Positions 23,401 through 34,260 of a stretch of DNA of 64,000 bases are shown here, piece by piece. The translations under genes and the position numbers were made by a program. The stretch spans positions 1 through 64,000 of the forward strand of contig NC_031478.1 in the NCBI RefSeq assembly GCF_000006565.2, given 5' to 3'. Source of the stretch: Toxoplasma gondii ME49. Its lineage: Eukaryota; Apicomplexa; Conoidasida; Eucoccidiorida; Sarcocystidae. The first letter of the stretch is position 1; each line of letters starts with the position of its first letter. The notes beneath the pieces are model-generated. The model saw only the letters and a list, made by a program, of their open reading frames with translations. It was not told where the DNA came from and searched no databases.

Positions 23401-26060
23401 CCAACTAAAGTAGCGAAGCATGAGGAGCTTGCTAGGGGCACGCATTGCACGCCACGTATGATGCACAGGAGCAAATGCCCACCATGATATTGTGCTGCTC
23501 GTTTCGACGAGAGTCCCACTGCGAGACCTATCCTCTGGGCACCGTGTGGCGCTGCAAAACGTGAATGCTTCCAGCAGCGGAAGCAATTCTCAGTACCGAT
23601 GTCTGCTGTCGCCCACAAACTCTTCCACCGATGACCTGCACAAACCCTCCTACATCAGAAACCGTATCAACAGTTACATACATGGCGGTACGATAGCGCG
23701 CTTCGCGCCGACAGATGGAGCCGGACATGCTTTTCTCGCACGCTCTCGTCAGGTGTGGCAGTCAGAGTGCATTGTCTGTCGCCGACTTCCTAATCATCGC
23801 CCTCCTACTCTTTCTCTCTGGTAAGGGCGCAGATGGCATGTCTTAGATCAGAAAAGATCACAACAAGAGAATGTCGCTAGGAAGCTCCACTAGCAGGTAA
23901 GTCCATCGGATCGGGCCTGTTACAGATGGCCACGAGACTGGTGAATACAAAAGCATGCATCTCCAATTCAACGTAGCCGTATGCATCATTGTGATCTGCA
24001 GCCGTCCTATACCCAGTGTCGGCGCCGGCTCTCTGGGACACGCGCGCGCCGCCTGTGCGGCGAAAAATAAGGTGGTAAATCCGCGGCTCGCAATGTCGTT
24101 TCTCGTGTCCAAAACGAGTACCGGTACTCCATGTCTTGTGCTGGTACTGGGTAAAGCATGAACTGCTATGATCTGTCGTACTCAAACCGGAAAACCGCTA
24201 CCATTTACACGTCCGTGATGGTCACCAACCCAGTACAGTGCCCACCCGGAAAACTACCTTTCAAACACCAGTCTGCGTGGCCCTGCCAATGTAACATGTC
24301 TACCAGACGACCAGACCTTCTTCATCCCTTCTTCATTACACTGATCCGCCACGCTGTCACGTTCACCAGCAGTGACCTACCGCCTGTGAGGAAAAGCGAA
24401 GCATGCATTTCATCGGTGGCTGGAGTCAGGCAAAGCCGCCAATCCGGAACTTTAATGGCTGCAGGTTCCCAACACCTGGTGCGTCCAGTGTTTGGTGCCT
24501 TCAGTGCGCTCAGGACTCCGCGCAGCGTGGCCACAGGTCACGGTGCAGACGCACATCTTTCGCTTTCCACCAGCGTCCATTCACCGATGTACCCTCTCAA
24601 AGCCGCCGCCCATGAATTTTCGAAAAACTCTCTGTAGATATACCTGCAGCGCCTTCGAGTCATAGCCGTTGGAAAAAACACCGTGGCGAAGCCTCAGTGA
24701 ATCGGTGACAAGGCTAGACGAATCTGTTTACGAAATTGTGTGCACGTAACATCCAGCAAAGAACCCACCACAGCTTTGTGTTGACACGATCGACTGTATA
24801 CTCTGAGAACCAGAGGCTAACCGACAAGATCACTGCGACCACACGTCTGCGCGAGTCTTCACCTGAAATAGGTTTGCGAGGCGCCTTCATGCCACACACA
24901 GTTGTAGCGGAACGTTAGAACAGCAACACCCGATCTGAAAAGGCGGCGACGGAACCCAGGTAAGTAGCTCAACTCGCAGACACAACTTCTTGTGTAGGCG
25001 TATGTGCCGTCACATGTTTTGGACGATTGTAGCCTTTTCGCAAAATACACACAACTGGGTTCACGTGCTTGGTGTATTGACAAACAAAGGGACGTAAACA
25101 GTGTTTGCCTACTGAGTTCACGGACTACTTGCCATGGTATCTGAGTACGACCTCAGTATCCAGCTACATAATCTATTGCTCTGCTGATGATGGCCTCCTC
25201 CAGGTAATTTGCTGCTCCTTACCGCTTGTCGCTGCCGGACCGTGGGACCGTCGTAGTGACAACAATGTCGGCAGTACTCGTTTGCAACAAACTTCACCAC
25301 CCCCCGGTCTCACGGTTGCCCAGAAGCTTGCTGCTGAAAATGGACCATGGGGCAAGAGTGTATGCATATGGTGGAAGGTCCGTCCGTCAGTCTACGTTTG
25401 TCGCCGTACTCCCGGCACTCCTCTCCGTCACCCAGCTCAACCACATCTAAAGAGAGGACCACACTGACGCACGCTTGCCACCCGGGCAGCCCGATCCTAC
25501 GAGTTCTTCCTGGGAGCCCAATACAAAAACGTAGCGCCGCTCACGCCAGCATTGGTCATCGTCAGAGCATGTTGTCTCGGGTGGGTATGCAGAAGGTAGT
25601 CACAAACGGAGTTGATGATCGGCTTTTACGAGCCTGGTGAATCCATAAGCGACTTCTAATAATAGCAACAGTGCCATGCTTCGCACTTTTCGCTTCTGGA
25701 GGACACATTTTTAGCTTCACTGTCACCACCGTTTACCTTCCATTGTGGCCGATTGGTCACCGCAGGAAATGCGAGATGACGGGTGAGGTAGCACACGAGA
25801 AGCACTCCACATTGGCAACGCTTCTGTCATCTGTCCCGAAACGCGTCTTGATTCTTACGCGGTGCACTCTACGAGCCGAGTGCCCTGCACAAAACAGAAA
25901 CTGTCAACACTGTAGCTGGTGCTGACCCTGCCAATGACTACATACGATATGTGGTACTGCCAATATCGCGCACTCTACGCGACGCCTGGACGCCACAGAG
26001 CTCTCCACTCCCCCGTCGTCACACTGATCACCGCCACGGTGTCGCGTGGTCCGACCGCTG

Positions 26061-26317
26061 CCTACCGCCTGTTCAGTAGGGCAGAGAAGCGATAACATGG
26101 CTCTGTGAAGCCAGGAAGTGACAGGAAATCCCGCTCGAGCTGGGGTGCATTGCCAGTGCATAGTGTCGCCAGTACTTGTGCCGCCAATAGCGGCCACCCA
26201 GCAAGCATCGCGACCACAGGAAACGAGGGTGACGCATCTCGAATTCTCGTAAGTTCCCTCCGGGAGCAGGTCTCTCAACACAAATCGTCGCCCACGAGTG
26301 GGCAACAACATTCCCAT
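26061..26317 (-). pseudogene. Candidate exon ending at a GTAGGC donor
   Basis: From ATG at 26317 the minus strand is open through about 82 codons, rich in Cys and Trp (CVTLVSCGRDACWVAAIGG, then HWQC, ..SLLCPTEQA), and reaches CAGGCG|GTAGGC at 26061-26073. The frame continues beyond the donor to 25904 without clear sense. In the duplicate at 31229-31485 one base change (near 31457) turns a CGA codon into TGA, and Cys near the donor becomes Ser. One of the two copies is therefore disrupted. I cannot name a family. Confidence 0.2.
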
Positions 26318-28237
26318 AATCCGTCCCTAGACACAGGGAATGCCACACACGTACACGCACGTTACATGCCGGGACGCGCTCGTGGCTCCGGCTCATGTGT
26401 GGACCCCAAGTGGCAAGACTAAGACAGTCCGCCGCTGGGAGTGGCGTGTGGTTTGAAGCTCAGTCACAATCACACAGAGTTCGGCTGACAGGAAGCGACA
26501 CTCACCTCTGGATACCCACGACCTGCATCGTTCACCGTGGTGCAGCATTCTGCGAAGTGCAGGGCACCCGTCAACACGAAGCGTACATCATCTGGTTTTT
26601 CGGCCCAACGTTCTAGCGGCAGAGTTCAAGCGTCGACCGACCGGTGACCCATCAGTCAACACTGAATACGACGTCTCGAGCTACAACACACAGTCTAAAA
26701 CCAGAGTACAGCTGTATGTAGACGCTGACGCTATGGAGCGTGCTTCGAACGGATCTGGCTCAGCGCGGCAACATTATATGTGACTACGTGTGTTCCCTTC
26801 TGTTCCCTTCACCACTCAAAATGGAGATGACTGCAGGATTTGATGACCAGCGTGTGCCGATAACAGGTCACGTCTCCGTGAGCATCGAGTGTGCCTGGAA
26901 GAAACGCTTAGCGACGCATTTGCATGTCGGTTTGGTGACAGAACACCGTGACAAACATGCGCAGCCTCTGTTCTGAAGATGCAGGTGTGTGTCACTGATA
27001 TACCACAGAGAACATCCAACATCGCGTTGGACTACCCAGACAGCCTTTCTCCGAGAAGGCGCTCACATCCTCTCACCACTTAAGTCGTTTCATTGCCTAT
27101 GTGACCCACGACACGATAGCGTCCCTTGCTCCACACCTCCCCGTACAAGGACAGCGGTCGAACCGCTACCTGCCTGACGACCCGCAGTCACTCCTGCCAC
27201 ACGCTTCGCGATTCGTGTTGCTTGTTACCACGACACAGCTTTCGTACCTCTTTTGCCTGCAGCCGTGCAAAGGCAAATACTTGTTCAGAGCAGCACTCGC
27301 CCGCAGCAAGTTATACCGCCCTGCTTCCACATTCTGCAGAAACGTCCCACAAGCCGAGGTTCTCTCCCGTAACCATCGCGGCAAGTCGTTACAGAATATA
27401 GTAATGACGAGGGCAGGATGCATTCCTGCAAGTCACTGCATTTGTGTCTAATGGCGACTCTCCGCATGGCCTCCACCACCTTGCATGATCTATCATTACA
27501 CCGCGTCGATAATGAAGACCATAGGATGCGCAGGAGCCGCTGCGAGCTGTACCACGCATGAGCGTTTGCGTTACGCACGTTGCGGCCGTACCTTGCTCTC
27601 ATGCGCCTCACCCAGCAATCTGAACAATGCTCTCGCAATACGAAAACCCATGATCCTCTTTATCCGGTACCCGATGGAACCGCCCACGACCTGCTTCCTC
27701 TATTGATTCGTCCCTGGAGCACGCCTGGGGAGCATCTTGTCTCTCCTCATCGCCCCTCCATCACACTGGATATCAGCGTGTCACGTCGTCCACCCGGTCC
27801 CTACAGCTTGTGCGCCGAAGCGAAGCGTCCGCCGCGTGGCCCATCAAAGATACCCTTGTGTATCCAACGGCGCCTCGAGTCGCGATGAATGATTGTAGCC
27901 GGCGAATGAAGGACACACATAGACCAAACGGTATCCACCACAGACCACATGGTTGACACACGAGCAATACTCTCATTTCCGTCTCTCCTATTTACGAGTC
28001 GTCCCATCCGGGTGGGAAACTGTTTTCCGAGTATCCGTCCCTAGACATAGGGAAGGCCCCACACGTACATGAAGGCAGCATGCCAAGGAGCGCTCGTGGC
28101 TCCGGCCCATTTGTGGACCATGGCAAGACTATGAGAGTCGGCTGCTGGGTCCGGTGTGCGGCTTGAAGCTCCGTCACCATAAAAAAAGTATGGAAGCGAT
28201 ACTCGCCTGTGGATACCCATAAAATGCACAGCTCACC

Positions 28238-28477
28238 GTGGAGAAGCGATTCTGCGAGGTGCAGGGCACCCGTCAACACGAAGCGTACATCATGGTTTTT
28301 CGACCCAACGTTCTGGCGGCAGAGTTCAAGCGTCGACCGACCGGTGACCCATCAGTCAACACTGAATACGACGTCTCGAGCTACAACACACAGTCTAAAA
28401 CCAGAGTACAGCTGTATGTAGACGCTGACGCTATGGAGCGTGCTTCGAACGGATCTGGCTCAGCGCGGCAACATTAA
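28238..28477 (+). other. 79-codon plus frame repeated three times
   Basis: This is an unrecognised, Arg/Ser-rich frame. The same frame lies in 31563-31943 and, with a 2-base difference near 26590 that breaks it, in 26550-26780. It ends SGSARQH. The next frame (28440-28784; 31906-32169; 26740-26976) starts 40 bases upstream of that end in another register and reads KMEMTAGFDDQRVPITGHV in all three copies before diverging. The arrangement suggests adjacent pieces separated by a shift or a short intron, but the copies are too alike for a codon-position test. Confidence 0.2.
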
Positions 28478-29819
28478 ATGTGACTACGTGTGTTCCCTTC
28501 TGTTCCCTTCACCACTCAAAATGGAGATGACTGCAGGATTTGATGACCAGCGTGTGCCGATAACAGGTCACGTCTCCATGAGCATCGAGTGTGCCGGACC
28601 GAAACGCCCTGAAGTGCATCTGCATGCTGCGTTCGTGAGAGGCCGCCAGACGAGCATCGCGCTGCCTGCCTCCTCAGTCGAGAGGAGTGTGGCAGTGCTA
28701 CAGCACAGACAATATCCAACGTCTCGTTGGTCTACTCACGCAGTTCGCGTCCGAGAAGGCCCTCGAGGCCTCTCACTACTCTAATCGTGTTGTCGACTAC
28801 GAGACCAGCGAAAAACACAAGGTAGCGTGATGTGCTCCATACCTCCACGTGCAACGACACCGATAGAACCGGTTCCTGGCTGAGGCCTGTCTGTCACTCC
28901 GGCCAGACGGGTCCCGTTACGTGTTGCCTGTTACCGTGATGCAGCGGTCGTACTTCGAATTCCTGGAAATGCCAAAGATGGTAGACTTTTTAAACCATAC
29001 AACGCCACCTGCAGTATGTCGTCACGCAGGCTCTCGCCTATGCCCTCTCGAGTGAGCATCGAGACCAGACGATCGGAAACATGATGCGAACAAGGGCACG
29101 ACGCTCTTCTGCAAGACATTGCGCTTGTGCCCGGGCGTCGACGTTCCGCATGGCCTCCACCACCTTGCATGCTCCATCGTTACATCGCGTTGATAACGAA
29201 GGCCATGAGAAGCGCAGGAGCCGCTGCGAGCTGTACCACGCATGAGCGTTTGCGTTACGCACGTTGCGGCCGTACCTTGCTCTCATGCACCTCACCCAGC
29301 AATCTGAACAATGCTCTCGCAATACGAAAACCCATGATCCTCTTTATCCGGTACCCGATGAAACGTCCCACGACCTGCTTCCTCTATTGATTCGTCCCTG
29401 GAGCACGCCTGGGGAGCATCTTGTCTCTCCTCATCGCCCCTCCATCACACTGGTTATTAGCGCGTTAAGCCCTGCACCCTGTGCCTACCGCCTGCGCGCC
29501 GAAGCGAAGCGTCCGCCACGTGGCCCATCAAAGATACCCCTGTGTATCCAACGGCGCCTCGAGTCGCGATGAATGATTGTAGCCGGCGAATGAAGGACAC
29601 ACATAGACCAAAGAGTATCCACCACAGACCACATGGTTGACACACGAGCAATACTCTCATTTCCGTCTCTCCTATTTACGAGTCGTCCCATCCGGGTGGG
29701 AAACTGTTTTCCGAGAATCCGTCCCTAGACATAGGGAAGGCCCCACACGTACATGAAGGCAGCATGCCAAGGAGCGCTCGTGGCTCCGGCTCATTTGTGA
29801 ACCAGCTGGAAGCCCAGGG

Positions 29820-31160
29820 GAATCCAAGGGTGAAAGTATCGGCCTGTACAAGTACAGCTGGGATAAGTACAGGGTATATCGGCTGCAAGCGCAGCACAGT
29901 CGCGAATCACAGGACACACTGTAAATGTTCATACAGGAGAACTGCGGTACGCATCTCGCGTTCCCGTTTTCATGTGATCAAGCACGTCAAATAATGCTTC
30001 ACTGCGGCCACATCGATGTTGCTATTTGCGGCAGCACAACACTGACTGGGTTGGGGGAGAAGTGTCCGCCACACATTGCCTGCGAAGGATAGTAGGAAAA
30101 AACGGTGAACAAGAAAAATATAAAGGAGAACGAAAATGCAGGTACACAACGTGGGGCTGAGGACGGCGCTCCGGCGCGTGTTCAGAACGGTCTTGATCTT
30201 CCGAGGGACATTTAGGCATGCCTTCAAATGTCTCTCCTTCATTGGTCGTTGGAGGAACCGAACATGGCGAGCTGTTTATGACACGGAGGTAACGCCACAA
30301 CACGCATGCACGTATGCAGCATTGAGCAGCGTATTCTGGCATGTCATTTGCTATGACTGTCGCTCCGCACAACGACCCAGCTTACGTCTTCAGCCTGCAG
30401 AAGCGACGAGTGCTCATCGCTGGGGGATATTGCTTGCGGTTGCGGTCAGCGGTCTCTTGCCCCTGACGCAGTCCGCTGCGATCTCTCACTCGACACTAGA
30501 GCCTAACCAACGCCTAACAAACAAGCCGAGAGACTCGTGCTTCAAGCGTCACACTTCATATAGTGGCACCGCTGCTCGTTACCGCGCTCTCGTGTTGCTC
30601 CTCCACTGCCACAACGTCCGAACAACAAGGCGCTGGAATCGCAAAACAATGAACACCATCAAGACGGACACCCGACATCAGAAACGTATTCCCCTGGTCC
30701 TCGCAATCTGGCATAGCAATTTACATGTCGAGTCCGTTCCCCTGGTCTTCGATCCTGGCGAATTCAAACAACATTGACTACGGGCAAGGAGACAGACTTG
30801 GGAAACGTTAGCTGCTGAGCGTCGACCACCCGACTTCGCCCCGCATCCTCTTTAGCCCCCTCCCTCTCCCGACTTTCCAGTTGGAGACAGAGTAGAGTAA
30901 ATGACACGCGAGGTCAGACTGACGCCCAAGCGGGGCTGCGAGCCAGACACCTGAGACCGAGTACCAGGTGCAATCCACACTGACAACGCCTCAGCCATGA
31001 CAGACCCTGTGCTGCGTTGCTTTCACACTATTGGTGATGCTGTGATGCAGAACATTAACAACTCTAATCCCGTCTGACGCACCAAACCTTTTTATCGAAG
31101 CTACTATAGTCGCTAGCTTACGGGATCCGATCACATCGCTGACGTACATTTATATGACGT
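29820..31160. other. Unique insert between 1.7-kb units
   Basis: Sequence between the second and third 1.7-kb units has no partner elsewhere in the window. It contains the longest ATG-started frame outside the satellites (30136-30777). 30780-31160 is without a convincing frame or repeat. Confidence 0.6.
30136..30777 (+). CDS. Unknown 213-aa protein, basic N-terminus
   Basis: This is the longest ATG-initiated non-satellite frame in the window. The start context is CGAAAATGC, with A at -3 to -1. The first 48 residues contain ten Arg and one Lys with no acidic residue before Asp49, the composition of a mitochondrial or plastid-type targeting leader (inference). A hydrophobic stretch lies at residues about 97-110 (GILLAVAVSGLLPL). 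The remainder is basic with scattered Cys and His. No family is recognised. It is single-copy and lies between repeat units. In random sequence of this size I would expect about 0.2 frames this long, so chance is not excluded. Confidence 0.35.
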   Translation: MQVHNVGLRTALRRVFRTVLIFRGTFRHAFKCLSFIGRWRNRTWRAVYDTEVTPQHACTYAALSSVFWHVICYDCRSAQRPSLRLQPAEATSAHRWGILLAVAVSGLLPLTQSAAISHSTLEPNQRLTNKPRDSCFKRHTSYSGTAARYRALVLLLHCHNVRTTRRWNRKTMNTIKTDTRHQKRIPLVLAIWHSNLHVESVPLVFDPGEFKQH

Positions 31161-31185
31161 CACAACGACCCGAGCCTCACCCGTG

Positions 31186-32775
31186 GACACACTGATCACC
31201 GCCACGGTGTCGCGTGGTCCGACCGCTGCCTACCGCCTGTTCAGTAGAGCAGAGAAGCGATAACATGGCTCTGTGAAGCCAGGAAGTGACAGGAAATCCC
31301 GCTCGAGCTGGGGTGCATTGCCAGTGCATAGTGTCGCCAGTACTTGTGCCGCCAATAGCGGCCACCCAGCAAGCATCGCGACCACAGGAAACGAGGGTGA
31401 CGCATCTCGAATTCTCGTAAGTTCCCTCCGGGAGCAGGTCTCTCAACACAAATCGTCACCCACGAGTGGGCAACAACATTCCCATAATCCGTCCCTAGAC
31501 ACAGGGAATGCCACACACGTACACGCACGTTACATGCCGGGACGCGCTCGTGGCTCCGGCTCATGTGTGGACCCCAAGTGGCAAGACTAAGACAGTCCGC
31601 CGCTGGGAGTGGCGTGTGGTTTGAAGCTCAGTCACAATCACACAGAGTTCGGCTGACAGGAAGCGACACTCACCTCTGGATACCCACGACCTGCATCGTT
31701 CACCGTGGTGCAGCATTCTGCGAAGTGCAGGGCACCCGTCAACACGAAGCGTACATCATGGTTTTTCGACCCAACGTTCTGGCGGCAGAGTTCAAGCGTC
31801 GACCGACCGGTGACCCATCAGTCAACACTGAATACGACGTCTCGAGCTACAACACACAGTCTAAAACCAGAGTACAGCTGTATGTAGACGCTGACGCTAT
31901 GGAGCGTGCTTCGAACGGATCTGGCTCAGCGCGGCAACATTAAATGTGACTACGTGTGTTCCCTTCTGTTCCCTTCACCACTCAAAATGGAGATGACTGC
32001 AGGATTTGATGACCAGCGTGTGCCGATAACAGGTCACGTCTCCATGAGCATCGAGTGTGCCGGACCGAAACGCCCTGAAGTGCATCTGCATGCTGCGTTC
32101 GTGAGAGGCCGCCAGACGAGCATCGCGCTGCCTGCCTCCTCAGTCGAGAGGAGTGTGGCAGTGCTGTAGCGCAGACAGTGCCCAAAGTGCTCTATGTGGT
32201 ACAGCTCCCCGTACACCGACAGCGGTAGAGCCGATACCTGTCTCAGAAATCGGAGCGTTTCTTTCCAGACGATACCCAATACGTGTGTCTTGTCGTCATG
32301 GCGCTGCATTCGTACCTTGTGTAGCTGCAACGGGTCGAGGAAGTAAAGCTCCGCAATGCAGACACGAGCCGTGCAAAGGCGTATACTTGTTCAGAGCAGC
32401 AGTCGCCCACAGAACGATATATCGCTCGTATTGCACACTCTTCAGAAACGTCCCACAAGCCCACCTCTCCTCCGTGACCACCGAGGGCAGTCGTTGTGGA
32501 CTATAGCGGAGACAAGGGAACGGCACCTGTCTGCAAGACACCACATTTGTGTCTAGCGTCGACTCTGCGCATGACCTCCACCCCCTTTCATGTTCCATCA
32601 TTACATCGCGCCGATAACGGAGGCCATCGGATGCGCAGGTGCCGCTGCGAGCTGTATCACTCATAAGCGTTTGCGGTACGCACGTTGCGACGGTGCGTTG
32701 CGCTCATGCGTATCACTTAGCAATCCGAATCACTCTCCCGCAACACTGGATGCCATGAACATGGGCCGCAGATGG
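31186..32775. repeat. Third 1.7-kb unit
   Basis: 31186-32073 matches 26020-26905 almost base for base (offset 5166). 31740-32165 matches 28270-28700 (offset 3466). 32340-32770 is a diverged (about 75%) relative of 27260-27650 and 29165-29330. The unit is thus a recombinant of pieces most like unit 1 at its start and unit 2 in its middle. Confidence 0.8.
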
Positions 32776-34260
32776 AGCGACCCTTGAACTGTTTTTTTCT
32801 CTCGAGGCGTGATGATTGGATCATGGGAGAAGCATGCAGAGGCCTCAGGGCCTGAGCGGCGCACGTGGCTCGGCGCGTATCTACCGTACTGGGCAAAACT
32901 CTGCAAAACAGGTTACTGAACAACCTTTGGCACCCACGGACAGTCATACCGCAATGCCCGCTAAAGACAGGTGGGTCCGGCAAGTCGCAGCAGGGATGCC
33001 AGACGCACACGAATAAAACCACAGACGTTGTGCACAGGCAGCAGCACGACCTACGGCGAAGCGACACCACAATGACGACTATCGCGTCAGGTACCTCTGG
33101 GACCGGACGACACACAGGGCCACCTGCACAGCGCGAACAAATGCAGTTGGCACCGTCACGTCGATACATGCTGCCACACCACCGCACTGCAGGGACGGCT
33201 CCTCACTGTACTCCTTCCAGTACCCCGGTTCAGCTCGGGTAGCTCCATGAGGTATGAAGCGCTGGACACCGAGGCACAGAACGGCAGCACAGACTCTGCA
33301 ACATATCGCTTTCGTTAAGCTTACAGAGGGTCGTGAGAAGTCGACGGAGTTAGCTTTACCGGGTCGTACGCTAACGTTGATTCTCGTGTTGCGGCTACCG
33401 ACCAGTGGAGGCCAGCTCATGGTGAGCATGATCTTACCACGATCTGTTACCCACAATGAGCGCGCGAGCGTGACACTTCCAGCACCACGCATGTGTACTG
33501 AAGCTCGTTCATCCATGATTGTCCTATCGTCCGCGTAAGGAGCGAAGCGTAACAGTGCATTGCCAAAGTCAATCTTCAGCGACATTCCTTGGCACTGTGA
33601 ACACATTCACCGCCTGATTGTGGATCCCAGCTTACCACTGGAATCGCAACAGCACATGAAAGTAGGCAGGCAGTAGTCCCCGCTGTTCCGGTGCCTCCGC
33701 CTCCCTTCGGGACCACACAGATACAAGCAGTCCTTTTCTGTAACGTCTGATTGACCCGTAAGAGACGGTGCGCAATTCCTGTCCCGCTTTGCCATGCGGT
33801 GACGTCCTTACTCTCTCGGGCTGAGCAAACGGGTGAAGGCATTCCGAACAGACGATATCAGGTTGACATAACGTGCCGGGGGCACAACCTTCAATACGTT
33901 TTCTTAACGTATGTCAGCTTTCTTGCTGGTGGCCGCTAGCAAGATCCTTGTCTATTTCGCCGCCATACTCTACCGAAGGGAGCCAGGGAATAAAAACTGA
34001 CAGGTGACGCTTGCCATCAGAGTCCAGCTCTATTGCCGACGCTTCCGTCAGTTGCCGCGCGGTTCTGTGGTGTTCTCACGCTACTATTAATCTAACAACA
34101 TCCCGTGAAAACACGCAGCCCTCTCCATGACTGTCGTGGCTCTGTGACGATTGCCTCCGTCTTATCGCTACCGCTGGTTTCGTTCCTGTCGCGAACCTAG
34201 GTGGTCGCACCGATGCCTCGATACCCTGCGTCACCACACCCCTCCGCCGACTGCCACTAA
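32775..34260. other. Unmatched stretch holding a minus-strand frame
   Basis: No partner within the window was seen. Apart from the frame at 33079-33606, a Cys-rich minus-strand frame at 33607-33795 (DCLYLCGPEG, YCLPTFMCCC) lies just upstream in the same direction. Its coding sequence contains CCAGTG|GTAAGC near 33635, a strong donor-like site that could join it to the following frame. Confidence 0.4.
33079..33606 (-). CDS. Unknown 175-aa protein, beta-rich
   Basis: The frame starts at ATG with a CSQC pair at residues 2-5. It has alternating hydrophobic patterns typical of beta-strands (SLKIDFGNALLRF, SVTLARSLWV, KIMLTM, TRINVSV, SVSLTKAI), then a CC..C cluster (AICCRVCAAVLC) and a C-terminal half with three more Cys. 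No family is recognised. SVTLA.SLWV followed by a Gly and alternating residues resembles VVSLAVSGTLWI of the minus-strand frame at 19214, a weak hint of common ancestry. It lies on the same strand as the donor-like cores. Opposite-strand frames exist (33254-33538) but look less protein-like. Confidence 0.35.
   Translation of the reverse strand: MCSQCQGMSLKIDFGNALLRFAPYADDRTIMDERASVHMRGAGSVTLARSLWVTDRGKIMLTMSWPPLVGSRNTRINVSVRPGKANSVDFSRPSVSLTKAICCRVCAAVLCLGVQRFIPHGATRAEPGYWKEYSEEPSLQCGGVAACIDVTVPTAFVRAVQVALCVVRSQRYLTR

Larger units (their letters stand above)
18660..25950. repeat. Mosaic of dispersed repeats, left part
   Basis: Segments recur at several spacings. 19798-20250 matches 22740-23190 at about 98% (offset 2942). 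19541-19700 matches 22564-22720 at about 75%. 22000-22270 matches about 23640-23910 at about 70%. Between matching segments the sequence is unrelated, so units are built from shuffled pieces. The conserved core described at 19682 recurs at 22705 and 24376. Unmatched stretches (20260-22000, 24140-24370 and 24600-25950) hold only short overlapping frames. Confidence 0.7.
25980..29820. repeat. Tandem units of about 1.7 kb (two units)
   Basis: Corresponding points are 1684-1700 bp apart: 26740 with 28440, 27580 with 29264, and 27801 with 29485. Divergence is patchy: 28240-28480 is nearly identical to its partner, whereas 26905-27470 and 28705-29160 are weakly related. Each unit carries one copy of the donor-like core (26061 sits at the head; 27799 and 29484 within). 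A third, separated unit begins at 31186. Confidence 0.8.
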
